Shown here: one piece after another, positions 10,362-21,135 of the stretch | How positions within the stretch are numbered: position 1 is the first letter of the stretch | How the letters are laid out: each line of letters begins with the position of its first letter | Notes under the pieces: model-generated | Told to the model about the DNA's origin: nothing | The model's input: only the letters and a program-made list of their open reading frames with translations | Database searches by the model: none | Translations under genes and position numbers: made by a program | NCBI RefSeq assembly: GCF_022539665.2 | Contig: NC_081333.1 | Span: 3,472,001-3,536,000 of the forward strand | Direction: 5' to 3' | DNA: 64,000 nucleotides | From: Daphnia carinata | Lineage: Eukaryota > Arthropoda > Branchiopoda > Diplostraca > Daphniidae

Positions 10362-11550
10362 CTGCAGAAAAACGCGTGGCTGCAGAAAAATATTTAAAAA
10401 TGGATAAGATAATAAAAGATAAGGATGGTAAGTATAAACATTATTATATTGGTTTTAAATTATCAATTATTGTTTATTAGACCAAATTATGAACCTGCAG
10501 GCTCAATTATTGCAGCAGCACAGAATATTAGATAACAACAAAACAAAGGATGGTAATACATAATGATTATATTTGTGCTCTTTTATTCATTTGTATTTTT
10601 TAGCTCAAATTTTGAGTCTACATGCTCAGTTACTGAAAAAAAACAAATTAGAATGGGACACTTTCCAAACAGTGAAGGAGGTTTTCCAAACTCCCCCCTA
10701 ACTGAATGTGAGGATGAGTTGGCATTAGGCGAACATAGTCAGGTACCTAAACTTTTCAAATAAGAATTCAAAATAACTATAGAATTTTAACAAAGAATTA
10801 TTTATTGTTTAGTTATTCAGTCCACCACCTGACTGTGTGTTAAATTTAAATTCTGTTAGTGCTGCACTAAAAGAATTTTTAGTAATAAGTCCATGCAGCG
10901 AAGGAACTGAACAATTGTGGGACCGTATTTGGGCCAAAAATGGGTGTGGTACGGAAACCCAGAAATGGCATGAGTTCAACATAAAACATGGATTAGGTAC
11001 TTTTCGGTTTTTTGTCTATCGAAAAAGTATTTTTAATTCTATTATTATTTTGCATTCACAGAATTTTAGCTGGGGATCAAGCCAAGTCTGGGAGTGTTAC
11101 AGGATGGAAGAGCCAGCCTATAGTTGAAAAAACACTGAGAGTGCATTACCATTAAGGTGTGAGGTAAAATAATCGAGCAATGCAAATTATCTAATGAGAA
11201 GTACCATCTTGTGTTAATGAATCCGATACAACAGCAATCCTTTATAGTTCTGTCACAGCTAGAAGCCTCAAATAATTCTGCTTCTCTGGCTAAAGAACAA
11301 CTTGTCCTTTACATTCAGAGTGTTGGTGAAACAGGGTACTTCAATGGCCCTAAAGATGTTTTACTTTGCTGCCATTGCAGGCATGAACATCATACATGGA
11401 CTATTTAGGTATGAAAGGAATGTTTGTCTATTAACCGCCAGAGAACTGAGAGAAAAAAAATCTTGTGAATCTACAAACAACAGCAGAAAAACAGAAATGA
11501 ATGAAACATTCAATGAGCTATCTTCCAATTATCGGTGAACAACTGATGCA
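10362..11550 (+). other. Unrecognised coding-like exon series in the left arm
   Basis: Several short exon-like stretches sit between good GTAAGT/TTTTAG-type sites: one with AAEKRVAAEKYLKMDKIIKD, two related short coils (DQIMNLQAQLLQQH and AQILSLHAQLLKKNK), one ending ECEDELALGEHSQ, and one with DCVLNLNSVSAALKEFLVIS and EQLWDRIWAKNGCGTE. The two coils share their exon borders, suggesting internal exon duplication. In-frame continuity from coil to later exons is broken after a C6 run, so it may be inactive. No family is recognised. The same series is present inverted in the right arm. Confidence 0.4.
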
Positions 11551-11634
11551 AACAAAGCAGATCATTAAATCAAATTGATATTTTTATTTACAAAACAGCA
11601 ACTCTGTTGCTGTCTGCGTAATTGGCTGGTGGTA

Positions 11635-11874
11635 CTAATCTATGATTGACAAGTCATGATCACTTAAATCTACCTTTTTTTTATGCTGTTCAGGGATCTT
11701 ATTGAGCTCTGTTAGTTCAATTTGATGAAAAAGTATGTTGTGTAGGATACATGGGATCCTGATGTTGCAGCTCCATGGAAGATGGAAAGCCTCATGATCA
11801 ATGCAGTCTGGAAGCTGTGATATGCTATGAAAAGGAACTGTTTGAGGGCATCGTCTTTGGGTACGCCTTAACAA
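11635..11874 (-). other. Conserved 79-codon antisense ORF, left arm
   Basis: The 79-residue translation is identical to that of 17140-17379 in the right arm. It contains IPCILHNILF, reminiscent of the A-C-x-L-H-N-I motif near the C-terminus of PIF/Harbinger transposases, followed by a charged tail (EQHKKKVDLSDHD). This may be a remnant transposase 3' end; the call rests on one short motif. Confidence 0.3.
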
Positions 11875-11928
11875 TTTTGATAAAGTCGTCCTCCAGGTAA
11901 GCCATTTCTCGAAACTGTTTTTTTTTTT

Positions 11929-12425
11929 ATGATTTTAAAATATCTATTGGGTTTGCTTCAGGTTACAGAAAAAGATGTACCTCAATACATAACATCATTC
12001 GAAGAGGCCGGCCTGCGCCAACTACTACGTCAAAACATTAAGAATTCTGGCTACGTAAAACCAACACCTGTTCAGAAAGCTTCAGTTGCAGTTATTGTTG
12101 CCAAAAGAGATTTAATTGCTTGTGCTGTCACGGGCTCCGGCAAAACGGTAATCTAAATAATTAACGCTGTGTAATTTTGAAACCTTGATGCCCTCGTACT
12201 GACTTGATTCGAATGGGTCGGTTTGAACTGAATAAGTTGAAGTAAAAGTAATTTTGAGTGGGCACGCCGGTAATAGCGACTACTAAAAAGTCGAATTGCA
12301 TCTAAGATACTCAACAAACCCTTCGTGATATTCGTTGATTAAGTCTTCTAAAATTTAACATTTTTTCTTGCAGGCGGCGTACTTGGTACCGGTTTTGAAC
12401 ATATTGTTAGAACGAGGTGTTGCGA
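11929..12425 (+). pseudogene. Truncated vasa-like DEAD-box helicase fragment (left arm)
   Basis: An exon at about 11960-12149 encodes [20 protein letters not shown], then [16 protein letters not shown] (Q motif) and [10 protein letters not shown] (Walker A, motif I), matching the start of the helicase core of vasa/DDX4. A GTAATC donor follows, then an intron and the first codons of the next exon (AAYLVPVLNILLERGVA). The reading breaks at the palindrome boundary near 12425, so motifs Ia onward are missing. Compared with the right-arm copy it differs by a few bases only. Confidence 0.75.
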
Positions 12426-12430
12426 AACAT

Positions 12431-13980
12431 CCGACCGACTTTCTCCGATTACGTATCTGCTGAAAGGTAGTATGTCGTTTTATCGGACATACAAGCTAAA
12501 GAAATAAAGTAAGATAAAACGGGGGAGGGGGTTTAAAAATTATAAAACATGCTTCTCTGTTTGGGTCGATGCGACTTTTACTTATTCGATGGAACATGCC
12601 ATTTCGAATGTGCCGATGGTTCGTGTTTATGGTAAAACTGGTGCACCTTAGCTGATTACCATTCTTCCTTAGGCAATGTCTTGTTTCTTACTCGTCCTTT
12701 ATTTCTCGCAATTCCTTTCGGACAGCATCTAGCATGAGAAACTTTCACAGGGGAAATAGATTATCCGCTAATTTCTCTGGGATACTTTCAACATGTTTTA
12801 TACTTTCTATATTCTATCGTTTGACTGAAAGGACTGGCGCAGAAAACTCATGTTTTTTTTTTGTCATTTTCTTTGTTAAATTGTATAAGCGCAAAGGGCA
12901 CACAGGTGTTTGCAATACGCCCAATACCGAACCGCTTAGGTTTTAAATGAAAATTACTATGTCCTGTGGTTTTGAATCACTATATGGCTACGTATTTGTA
13001 TGTATTTTCATGGGAATATCTGTTTTTTAATAAACAATTTGTTCCCCGATTCCTTTTTTATTCGTATTTATTGTTGTTGTAAACAAAATAACTAGATGTC
13101 GCTGGTGTGCTTCCAAAATGGTGTTGTGATTACGTGTGACAGTGGTGTGAGCAGTGAAATCTGTGTTTGAAAGTTTTTGTTAAAATGTTTTATTACAGTG
13201 GAAAGTTAGAAAACTAACTGCTATTAAGTGTTTTATTCCCTGTGAAGTTTTTGGAAGTGAAGCATACTAAATAGTTCATTTTTTATGTAACGGGCAGTCT
13301 TGCAAGCTACCAATTCCAAACAGTGACAGATTGCTCTGCTACAAAACTATGACCTTAGCGTTCCAACATGCTCCTCTGTTGCCCCTTTTAGAGGTATTTT
13401 ACTTGTACATGGCCCTTAGTATACCATTTGCCATGATTCTGACTTGAAGATCTAGCTTGTGAAACTTGCAACGGAAAAGATTCTAACCAGGAGGAAGGTC
13501 ACCAACAAAGTGAATTTTTGGAATCAATTAACCACTATCAAATTCGACTACCCTTTGCCCCAGTCATCAGAATCAGTTTTGTTCTGATAAATGCATCATG
13601 CTGCTCTTTGTTTGGTTTCCAACGATTAACCACTACAAATCAACACACACAGACATGGACATCAAAACCAATCCCTTTTGGTATTTTATGTTTGAGATTT
13701 ATCTAGTATTGCTTTTTAAAAATTGAATTTCCCATTGTAGGGCTGGCAAGCTTTCAAGTTCTTCAGCAAAATTACCAGCCCTGCAACTCTTGCAGTCTTC
13801 GAACAACAGGCTTAAGTAATGGTGTTCCCTGTTATAATTACACCAATAATCTTATATTCCACATATTCCACATGTCATAGCACTTTTTCTTCACATTTGT
13901 TATTTAGAACTATGCCATCATCTTCATTCTCGCGCAAAATTGAAACAAAAATTCTAAGTTTTGCCCGTTCTTCCTTTCAT
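12431..13980. other. Palindrome spacer, left part: no recognisable gene
   Basis: AT-rich sequence with scattered open frames of 60-70 codons and no recognisable domain or splice pattern. I see nothing annotatable. Confidence 0.4.
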
Positions 13981-13984
13981 CATC

Positions 13985-14275
13985 CGTCGTCACCAAGCTT
14001 TTCGCCCTGTCCGTCGCCCAGTCATCGCTTCACCCTTCGCCCTGTCTTCGCCTCGCCCGTCGCCTCGCCCGTCGCCTCGCACCGTCTTCGCCTTGCCCGT
14101 CGACCCGTCTTCGCCTCGCCCCGTCTTCGCCTCGCCCGTCGCCCCGTCTTCGCCTCGCCCGTCGCCCCGTCTACGCCTCGCCGGTCATCCCTTCTTCGCC
14201 TCGTGGTCGCCCCGCCTCCGCTTCGCCCGCCATCCCGTCTTCGCTTCGTGGTCGCCGCGTCTTCGCCTCGTCGTT
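13985..14275. repeat. GC-rich minisatellite (CGTCTTCGCCTCGCCCGTCG type units)
   Basis: Imperfect tandem units built from CGTCTTCGCCTCG and CCCGTCGCC blocks, strongly GC-rich against the AT-rich surroundings. The repeat keeps several frames open on both strands (Arg/Ser/Pro-rich), which are not believable genes. Confidence 0.85.
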
Positions 14276-14751
14276 TTGGTATTGTGTGTGTTTTGCAATG
14301 TTTATTGTTAACTAACCCGTTGGCTGCCACCCACCTTTTATCCCCTTTTTTTTTGTAGCTTGACAGGGACGGGCCGCGCTGTTCTGCTCCATGGTCTATC
14401 TGCCATGGGGTGGAGCAGCGCCACTGCCCAAGATTGGCCGAACGGCCCTTTTAGGCAATGCACCATAGGGAATCCCTTGTTTGAGACGGCGATGTAGACC
14501 TGGGATGTGCATTTCCGTAAAGGTCTCATCGCCGTTTCAGCCCGGACTGTCCTCAGTCCCCCTAGGTCGCTATCCTTTAGATAGCGATGTAGCTATAGTA
14601 GATATTAGTGGCGTGGCAGCCAACGTGTTAGTTAAGTGTATTGGTATGTATTGTATGTTGTATTATGTGGAATATGTATAGTGGTGGATTTGTGGGTGGA
14701 AGGAGGGAAAATAAATTGCTTTGTAACATTATTTATTTAGTTGTTTTATTG

Positions 14752-14826
14752 ACTGACATGGGGATCGAACCCAAGTATTCTAGCATGCTAATCAGTAGCT
14801 TTGCCATTATGCCATCTATAACTTGT
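14752..14826 (-). ncRNA. Degenerate tRNA-like unit (pol III A and B boxes), minus strand
   Basis: The reverse complement contains TGGCATAATGG (A-box-like) and GGTTCGATCCC (B box) at tRNA-like spacing, with TTAGCAT in the anticodon position. The acceptor ends do not pair. It is probably a tRNA-derived SINE head or a decayed tRNA rather than a working gene. Confidence 0.4.
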
Positions 14827-14915
14827 TAATATCATGATAGGCATTCCATAATAACCTAATGACGAGCTTATTTTAACAAACGCATCAAAATCTAAACTAA
14901 TATTTGTAAGGACAG

Positions 14916-14982
14916 TCATGGCGCAATGGTAGCGCGCTGTGCTGGAATGATATAGGTTTGTGGTTCAAATCCCAGATAAACA
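14916..14982 (+). ncRNA. Degenerate tRNA-like unit (pol III A and B boxes), plus strand
   Basis: TGGCGCAATGGTAGCGC (A box and D arm) and GGTTCAAATCCC (B box) are spaced as in a tRNA, but no paired acceptor stem can be drawn. Together with the unit at 14752-14826 in opposite orientation it suggests tRNA-derived repeats in the palindrome spacer. Confidence 0.4.
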
Positions 14983-15189
14983 ATGGAAACAATGCATACG
15001 AGACAAAGTGTCATACAAGGTGGATTGAACAAGCTAAATAAAAAAAATATTGATAAATGTAATATGTGAAAATAACGCACATAGACAATGAAAGAAACAA
15101 CCTTTGCAAAAAATATTTTATAAAAAAAATTGTATTGACAATTCTCGGCACATCAGAATTATTTTTGCAACTTTAAAAAGGCAAAATAG

Positions 15190-15560
15190 CCCTTTCAAAA
15201 GTTGCCGTCAACCCAGGCAGGGGGAGACACTGCCTTGTTGACCCACTGGGGAGATTACCCAGTGATTGGCTAAGAGAAGCCAGAAGAAGAGCCGAAGATA
15301 TGGAACATTTTTACTGGAGCGATTAACCTTTAGTTCGGATTTGTGGGTAGCCACGTCGCCCTCCGTGAACACATCATCGGACTAAGCGGACCCCCACGTC
15401 CCCTTTCCGGCCAGAGCCCTCCAAACCTCGGTATATGTTATTTTTATATATACCGTACAGTAGGGGCATGACCCCCTACGGGCTTATTACGAGTCAAGGG
15501 GAAACGGGGCTACGGAAAGGAAGGGAGCCCAGATATGCACTTCAATTTTTGAATTTTAAA
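15190..15560. other. GC-richer non-coding block in the palindrome spacer
   Basis: A compact block richer in GC than its flanks, with short self-complementary stretches (for example the CCCAGTG motifs near 15235-15280 and CCCCTAC/GTAGGGG near 15460-15480). No ORF is present. It could be the 3' part of a retroelement or a structured RNA. I cannot assign it. Confidence 0.25.
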
Positions 15561-15739
15561 TACCGTTTGGGGAATTAATATAGTGTAGAACTTCCATGTA
15601 GTGTATCCAAACATAATAATTTATTCAGGATCTTGCCCCAAACAAGAAACCTTTTCACATCAAAATTTATTGTTCATCTATAATAAGACAGTAAAACACC
15701 ATTAGGCATAAAAACTCTTAATTCACATATATAGTTTAT

Positions 15740-17087
15740 ACCTTACATGATTCGTGAGTTGATTGCGAGCATATTCTTCTGTCAGAAACTTCGGAAGAAA
15801 CATATACGATTTTCGTTTACGATCACCATGGATGCTGGTAGACTAGACATTTAAAGTTGAGACACTTTGCCCAATTCCAACAGTTTTGATTCTTACTTGT
15901 AAGTTGTTATTGCACGAGAATGCAGCGACGAAATCCGCGGTCTTTTTGCTGTCGACAAAAACGATAGTCTTGGCATCACCGAGATCTTGTAAAACTTCAA
16001 TCAGCTTAGCTCTCTTATCTCTTTTCGAGCACTGAAAAAAAAAACAGCTGTTCAACATCCGGATTGGTGCCACCGACAATGCCTGTTGTGACGAATATGC
16101 AGTCTTCCATGTACGTCGCAGCCAGCGCTAGTACTTCGTCTGGGAATGTAGCCGAAAACATACGAACACGACGGATTCCCTACAGAGAAACAAATAGTAT
16201 TACATCAGTCGAATCTCACACCCAAAAGCCATCTAGAACATACTTTCGGATGCATCGTTGGATGATTGACAATTTTTTAGACATTGGGACCAAAACCCAT
16301 ATCAAGCATTCGATCAGCTTCATCCAAAATTTAAAATCTGACTCCCGAGATGTCAAATACTCCACGGCCGAGAAAATCCTTGAATCACTCCGCGATCGCG
16401 ACAAGAATATTGCACCCAGCTTGAAGATTTGACCGCTGATGACTGGTTACAATTCCTCCATATATAATCACAGATTTAAAAACCGAACTGTAGGAGAATT
16501 TTACACGCCTCGCGGTGAATCCGAATGGCCAATTCACGGGTGGTGCGACAATTACAATTTCTGGCTTTTGCCCCATGGCATGAGACGCACCAGCAACACC
16601 TTGTTCTAACAATATGTTCAAAACCGGTACCAAGTACGCCGCCTGCAAGAAAAAATGTTAAATTTTAGAAGACTTAATCAACGAATATCACGAAGGGTTT
16701 GTTGAGTATCTTAGATGCAATTCGACTTTTTAGTAGTCGCTATTACCGGCGTGCCCACTCAAAATTACTTTTACTTCAACTTATTCAGTTCAAACCGACC
16801 CATTCGAATCAAGTCAGTACGAGGGCATCAAGGTTTCAAAATTACACAGCGTTAATTATTTAGATTACCGTTTTGCCGGAGCCCGTGACAGCACAAGCAA
16901 TTAAATCTCTTTTGGCAACAATAACTGCAACTGAAACTTTCTGAACAGGTGTTGGTTTTACGTAGCCAGAATTATTAATGTTTTGACGTAGTAGTTGGCG
17001 CAGGCCGGCCTCTTCGAATGATGTTATGTATTGAGGTACATCTTTTTCTGTAACCTGAAGCAAACCCAATAGATATTTTAAAATCAT
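15740..17087 (-). pseudogene. Vasa/DDX4-like DEAD-box helicase pseudogene
   Basis: On the minus strand the helicase core can be followed through several exons: [15 protein letters not shown] motif (KPTPVQK) and motif I ([10 protein letters not shown]) at 17050-16870; an exon with AAYLVPVLNILLEQG at 16648-16385; motif II in ILDEADRMLDMGFGPNV; motif III in MFSATFPDEVLALAATYMED; then KRAKLIEVLQDLGDAKTIVF and a later SIHGDRKRKS. In-frame stops lie just before and after motif II (GVRF-stop-ILDEAD, GPNV-stop-KIV) and the ATPGR region reads AIAE-stop. It therefore cannot make an intact helicase. Vasa is a germline RNA helicase; the functional gene must be elsewhere. The 5' part lies in the right palindrome arm. 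Confidence 0.82.
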
Positions 17088-17139
17088 AAAAAAAAACAGT
17101 TTCGAGAAATGGCTTACCTGGAGGACGACTTTATCAAAA

Positions 17140-17379
17140 TTGTTAAGGCGTACCCAAAGACGATGCCCTCAAACAGTTCCTTTTCATAGCATATCACAGC
17201 TTCCAGACTGCATTGATCATGAGGCTTTCCATCTTCCATGGAGCTGCAACATCAGGATCCCATGTATCCTACACAACATACTTTTTCATCAAATTGAACT
17301 AACAGAGCTCAATAAGATCCCTGAACAGCATAAAAAAAAGGTAGATTTAAGTGATCATGACTTGTCAATCATAGATTAG
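17140..17379 (+). other. Conserved 79-codon ORF, right arm
   Basis: Identical in translation to 11635-11874 and in mirrored position. It contains the IPCILHNILF motif discussed there (weak PIF/Harbinger resemblance). Confidence 0.3.
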
Positions 17380-17499
17380 TACCACCAGCCAATTACGCAG
17401 ACAGCAACAGAGTTGCTGTTTTGTAAATAAAAATATCAATTTGATTTAATGATCTGCTTTGTTTGCATCAGTTGTTCACCGATAATTGGAAGATAGCTC

Positions 17500-18640
17500 A
17501 TTGAATGTTTCATTCATTTCTGTTTTTCTGCTGTTGTTTGTAGATTCACAAGATTTTTTTCTCTCAGTTCTCTGGCGGTTAATAGACAAACATTCCTTTC
17601 ATACCTAAATAGTCCATGTATGATGTTCATGCCTGCAATGGCAGCAAAGTAAAACATCTTTAGGGCCATTGAAGTACCCTGTTTCACCAACACTCTGAAT
17701 GTAAAGGACAAGTTGTTCTTTAGCCAGAGAAGCAGAATTATTTGAGGCTTCTAGCTGTGACAGAACTATAAAGGATTGCTGTTGTATCGGATTCATTAAC
17801 ACAAGATGGTACTTCTCATTAGATAATTTGCATTGCTCGATTATTTTACCTCACACCTTAATGGTAATGCACTCTCAGTGTTTTTTCAACTATAGGCTGG
17901 CTCTTCCATCCTGTAACACTCCCAGACTTGGCTTGATCCCCAGCTAAAATTCTGTGAATGCAAAATAATAGAATTAAAAATACTTTTTCGATAGACAAAA
18001 AACCGAAAAGTACCTAATCCATGTTTTATGTTGAACTCATGCCATTTCTGGGTTTCCGTACCACACCCATTTTTGGCCCAAATACGGTCCCACAATTGTT
18101 CAGTTCCTTCGCTGCATGGACTTATTACTAAAAATTCTTTTAGTGCAGCACTAACAGAATTTAAATTTAACACACAGTCAGGTGGTGGACTGAATAACTA
18201 AACAATAAATAATTCTTTGTTAAAATTCTATAGTTATTTTGAATTCTTATTTGAAAAGTTTAGGTACCTGACTGTGTTCGCCTAATGCCAACTCATCCTC
18301 ACATTCAGTTAGGGGGGAGTTTGGAAAACCTCCTTCACTGTTTGGAAAGTGTCCCATTCTAATTTGTTTTTTTTCAGTAACTGAGCATGTAGACTCAAAA
18401 TTTGGGCTAAAAAACACAAATGAATAAAAGAACACAAATACAATCATTATGTATTACCATCCTTAGTTTTGTTGTTATCAAATATTGTGTGCTGTTCCAA
18501 TAATTGAGTCTGCAGGTTCATAATTTGGTCTAATAAACAATAAACAATAATTGAAAACCAATATAATAATGTTTATACTTACCATCCTTATCTTTTATTA
18601 TCTTATCCATTTTTAAATATTTTTCTCCAGCCACGCGTTT
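17500..18640 (-). other. Unrecognised coding-like exon series in the right arm
   Basis: Mirror copy of 10362-11550, with the same exon-like pieces (DCVLNLNSVSAALKEFLVIS, EQLWDRIWAKNGCG, ECEDELALGEHSQ). Most peptides are identical between arms, with single differences such as one codon fewer in the IFNSII run. No family is recognised. Confidence 0.4.
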
Positions 18641-18951
18641 TTCTCCAGCCACACTACTCAACTAACTGCTATTGGGATCCAATGGACTAATATTGCCTAC
18701 ATGCCTGTAAAAACGAGTCTGACCGGTAGATGGCTACGAGGAGAAAAAAAAGAAAAAAGTGTGATTTTTTTTTTTTTTGGGTCAAACGGATTGCCATAAT
18801 GGAAATCTGAAATGGTGAGAGGATACTTTCTCATTATTTTCATTCCACAAACAGCCAACTTTTGTTTCTGCTTATTGTTTCTTGGTAATGCACACATCGA
18901 CTAATCCATTTATCTTGCAGGCACTGAACAACTTGTACCACTAAAACTTTA

Positions 18952-19081
18952 TTCTCCAGGCGAGGTTCGAACTCGCGACCTCGGCATTGCTTTTTGCTAT
19001 GCACCTCACTAAATTCTCTATTAGCAACATGCAGATACTGCCATATAAGTACCATGCGCTAACCAACTACGCTACTGGAGA
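18952..19081 (-). tRNA. tRNA-Ile (UAU) with intron
   Basis: On the minus strand the acceptor TCTCCAG/CTGGAGA pairs fully, the D arm is GTTGGTTAGCGC, and GGTACTTATA carries the TAT anticodon. An intron of about 56 bases follows, then GCAATGCC closes the anticodon arm and GTCGCGAGTTCGAACCTCGC forms the T arm. This is the usual intron-bearing nuclear tRNA-Ile(UAU) layout. Confidence 0.9.
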
Positions 19082-19232
19082 TATATAACCGTCATATTGG
19101 CATAAAACGACATCAAGTGAACAGAATAAGTTTTGATGTCGGCTGCATGATGACAGCTAATCGGATATACTTTGGAGGCCAATGTACTAAATCAAAAAAG
19201 ATTGGGTATGTATTTTGATTTTAACAAAACAA

Positions 19233-19358
19233 TTCTACAGGCGAGGCTCGAACTCGCGACCTCGGCATTGCTTCTTGAACAACTTATCATCTGTTGATTA
19301 GTGTCACATAATTACTGACATATAAGTACCATGCGCTAACCAACTGCGCTACTGGAGA
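19233..19358 (-). tRNA. tRNA-Ile (UAU) with intron, second copy
   Basis: Mature parts match the copy at 18952-19081, with the same TAT anticodon. The intron (about 52 bases) is unrelated in sequence. The 3' acceptor strand is CTGTAGA, giving one mismatch against TCTCCAG, so this copy may be weaker or a pseudogene. Confidence 0.8.
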
Positions 19359-19698
19359 TGAATGTTCTAACTCTATCTCTACCTAGCATACAACAAAAAT
19401 TGAAATGCAAGAATTTCCCAGTTCAATCTTGTTTATTAGATTTAAAGCTGGTGTTTTCAACATGCGATAAAGCGTATAATAATAATGTCATTGGTACAAA
19501 ATGTTAAAGGATAATAGTTGTCAGTGTAATTTTGATTTCTTGAAAACTACCAAGTTGCTGGTGCAAGCTACTCATCTCTTCTATCTAGATCGACGAGTGC
19601 GTTCAGGAAACTTCATTACTGGAACCTTAACATCCGAGAAGTAAAATACCTGATTAGTATCGCATTCAAGAAGCATAACACAAATGCCAGCAGTACTT

Positions 19699-21135
19699 TT
19701 AATGATTGTCTTTAGCAATGCCGATCTGAATTTGCTGTAGGACCCAAGCTATGGTGGAGTCAGCGACGGAAGCATCGGAACAGCCCTGGAAGTGACAAAA
19801 AATAATACAAGGAACTTACAGCATCATGCAGGATATGTAAGTATTGATTATATTCGTAACTCACGTTCTGAATTACGGAGGCCATGTCACACCCTAGAGT
19901 GAAACTTGCAGAAACGAAGTTGCCATTTGCATGAGCCTCCGTTTTATCCGCTGAGTAGGGATGAATGGAAACGATTAAAATTTCATTTTGAAAATTTGGT
20001 AGGTACACATTTACCGGATGCGCCCCGTTTAATAAAAATCGGTAAAGTTGGTGCGATTAAATTAGCCATCATACAGGACTTGAAAGATGATATAGCTGAA
20101 GACTTCTGTTCGGAAGAGAGCGTAGTATTTTCAAAGTTGCTGATATAACTATCCATGTCAAACTGACCAGTCAATTCGTCCATCTTTTTATACGGTTTGA
20201 AGAAGATTGTGTTATCATTTCCGTTTTAATGTAAAAAATGAAAATATCTTCTTACCGCTCCTGATTTCTTTAACATACAATCACTCAAAACCTGTAATTG
20301 AGACATACATCGTTAAACGTACATCTGAGTAATCTATGTTGGAACAAAATTTGTTGCAGTTTTGCTTTTAAATATTAAACGGTTGTCTCCAACATTTAAC
20401 GGTGCATAAAAGAAAAAGTACACAAATTAACGAATTTATTTTTACCTTGTCATGTTCGTCTTCGTCGCAAATGAATTTGTCTGAATCAGATTTGTTAATC
20501 CCATCAACACTATGGTCTAGTAACGTTGGAGGGTTTCACATGATGTGAATAGAGCAAGTTATGATAGTACTTAAAAGTAAATTGCATGTTCAAACAAATG
20601 GCATTTACCTCGAAGAGGACCAATATTCACTGCAGCGTGCGTGGATGTGTTCAATTTAGATGTTGTTTCTTCCTCGCAAGCCTTCAACGTCGACCAAACA
20701 TCATCGGGAACGCAGCGAAACTGGAATGTAAATGATAGCAAGTATCTCTTCATTTTCAGTAAAATTTCTTAGTTATTATTTTTGTATACCACTAAGCGTG
20801 CGAATTCAGGAGAGTCAAAGTTCGCCGGCTTACTACCTTTAACGACGGTTGAACAAAACCGGTTGTAATCTTTATTAATTTACTATTTAATGGGTCAAAT
20901 TATTTATATGGAAACCCAAGTTTACCAGCTTGTGCAGATTCCAATAGGCCTTTAGGCGCCTCACGCGTTTGCAGGATTCCTCCATTCGGATAAGACTTAA
21001 CATTTTTTAAGATTACAGATAATTTTTTTCAATTAACAAAGCGACGCGCAAAATTATGGAAATACCAAAGTTTTAACTTACGAATACGAAGTTAACGTAA
21101 ACGACAGCAAATACAAGAACAAGATGGAATTTCAT
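19699..21135 (-). CDS. Secreted Cys-containing helical protein, OBP-like (paralog 1)
   Basis: About nine short exons with GTAAG/GTAAA donors are readable. The first (21082-21135) encodes a signal peptide, MKFHLVLVFAVVYVNF. Later exons include SYPNGGILQTREAP, SKPANFDSPEFARL, CVPDDVWSTLKACEEET, FICDEDEHDK, VLSDCMLKKSGA, MDELTGQFDMDSYISN, TTLSSEQKSSA..FKSCMMAN, ADKTEAHANGNF..LGCDMAS, and the last GCSDASVADS (stop at 19699). The pattern Cys, about eight residues, G-x-MDELTGQFDMDSYI, L-S-x-EQ and later Cys resembles insect odorant-binding proteins. Two tandem paralogs follow at 22261-23415 and 24144-25442. Family membership is inference; secretion is well supported. Confidence 0.65.

Larger units (their letters stand above)
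10198..12425 (+). repeat. Left arm of a large inverted duplication (about 2.2 kb)
   Basis: Read forward, this arm is nearly identical to the reverse complement of about 16593-18800, including intron sequence. Matching landmarks include TGGCAATCCGTTT at the outer end and GGCGGCGTACTTGG near the inner end. Similarity stops after GAACGAGGTGTTGC on the left (GAACAAGGTGTTGC on the right). Outer to inner it carries an unrecognised exon-like segment, an antisense 79-codon ORF and the start of a vasa-like helicase domain, which is truncated at the inner boundary. Confidence 0.85.
16593..18800 (-). repeat. Right arm of the large inverted duplication (about 2.2 kb)
   Basis: Reverse complement of 10198-12425, nearly identical over exons and introns. 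Here the vasa-like sequence runs on past the arm boundary at about 16593, so the right side looks like the source and the left arm like the truncated copy. The outer end is marked by a poly-T/poly-A rich stretch near 18750-18780 that is present in both arms. Confidence 0.85.

Noticed and set aside
13819-14358. Arg/Ser/Pro-rich 179-codon frame
   Set aside because: Created by the GC-rich minisatellite; equally long frames exist in other phases and on the other strand.
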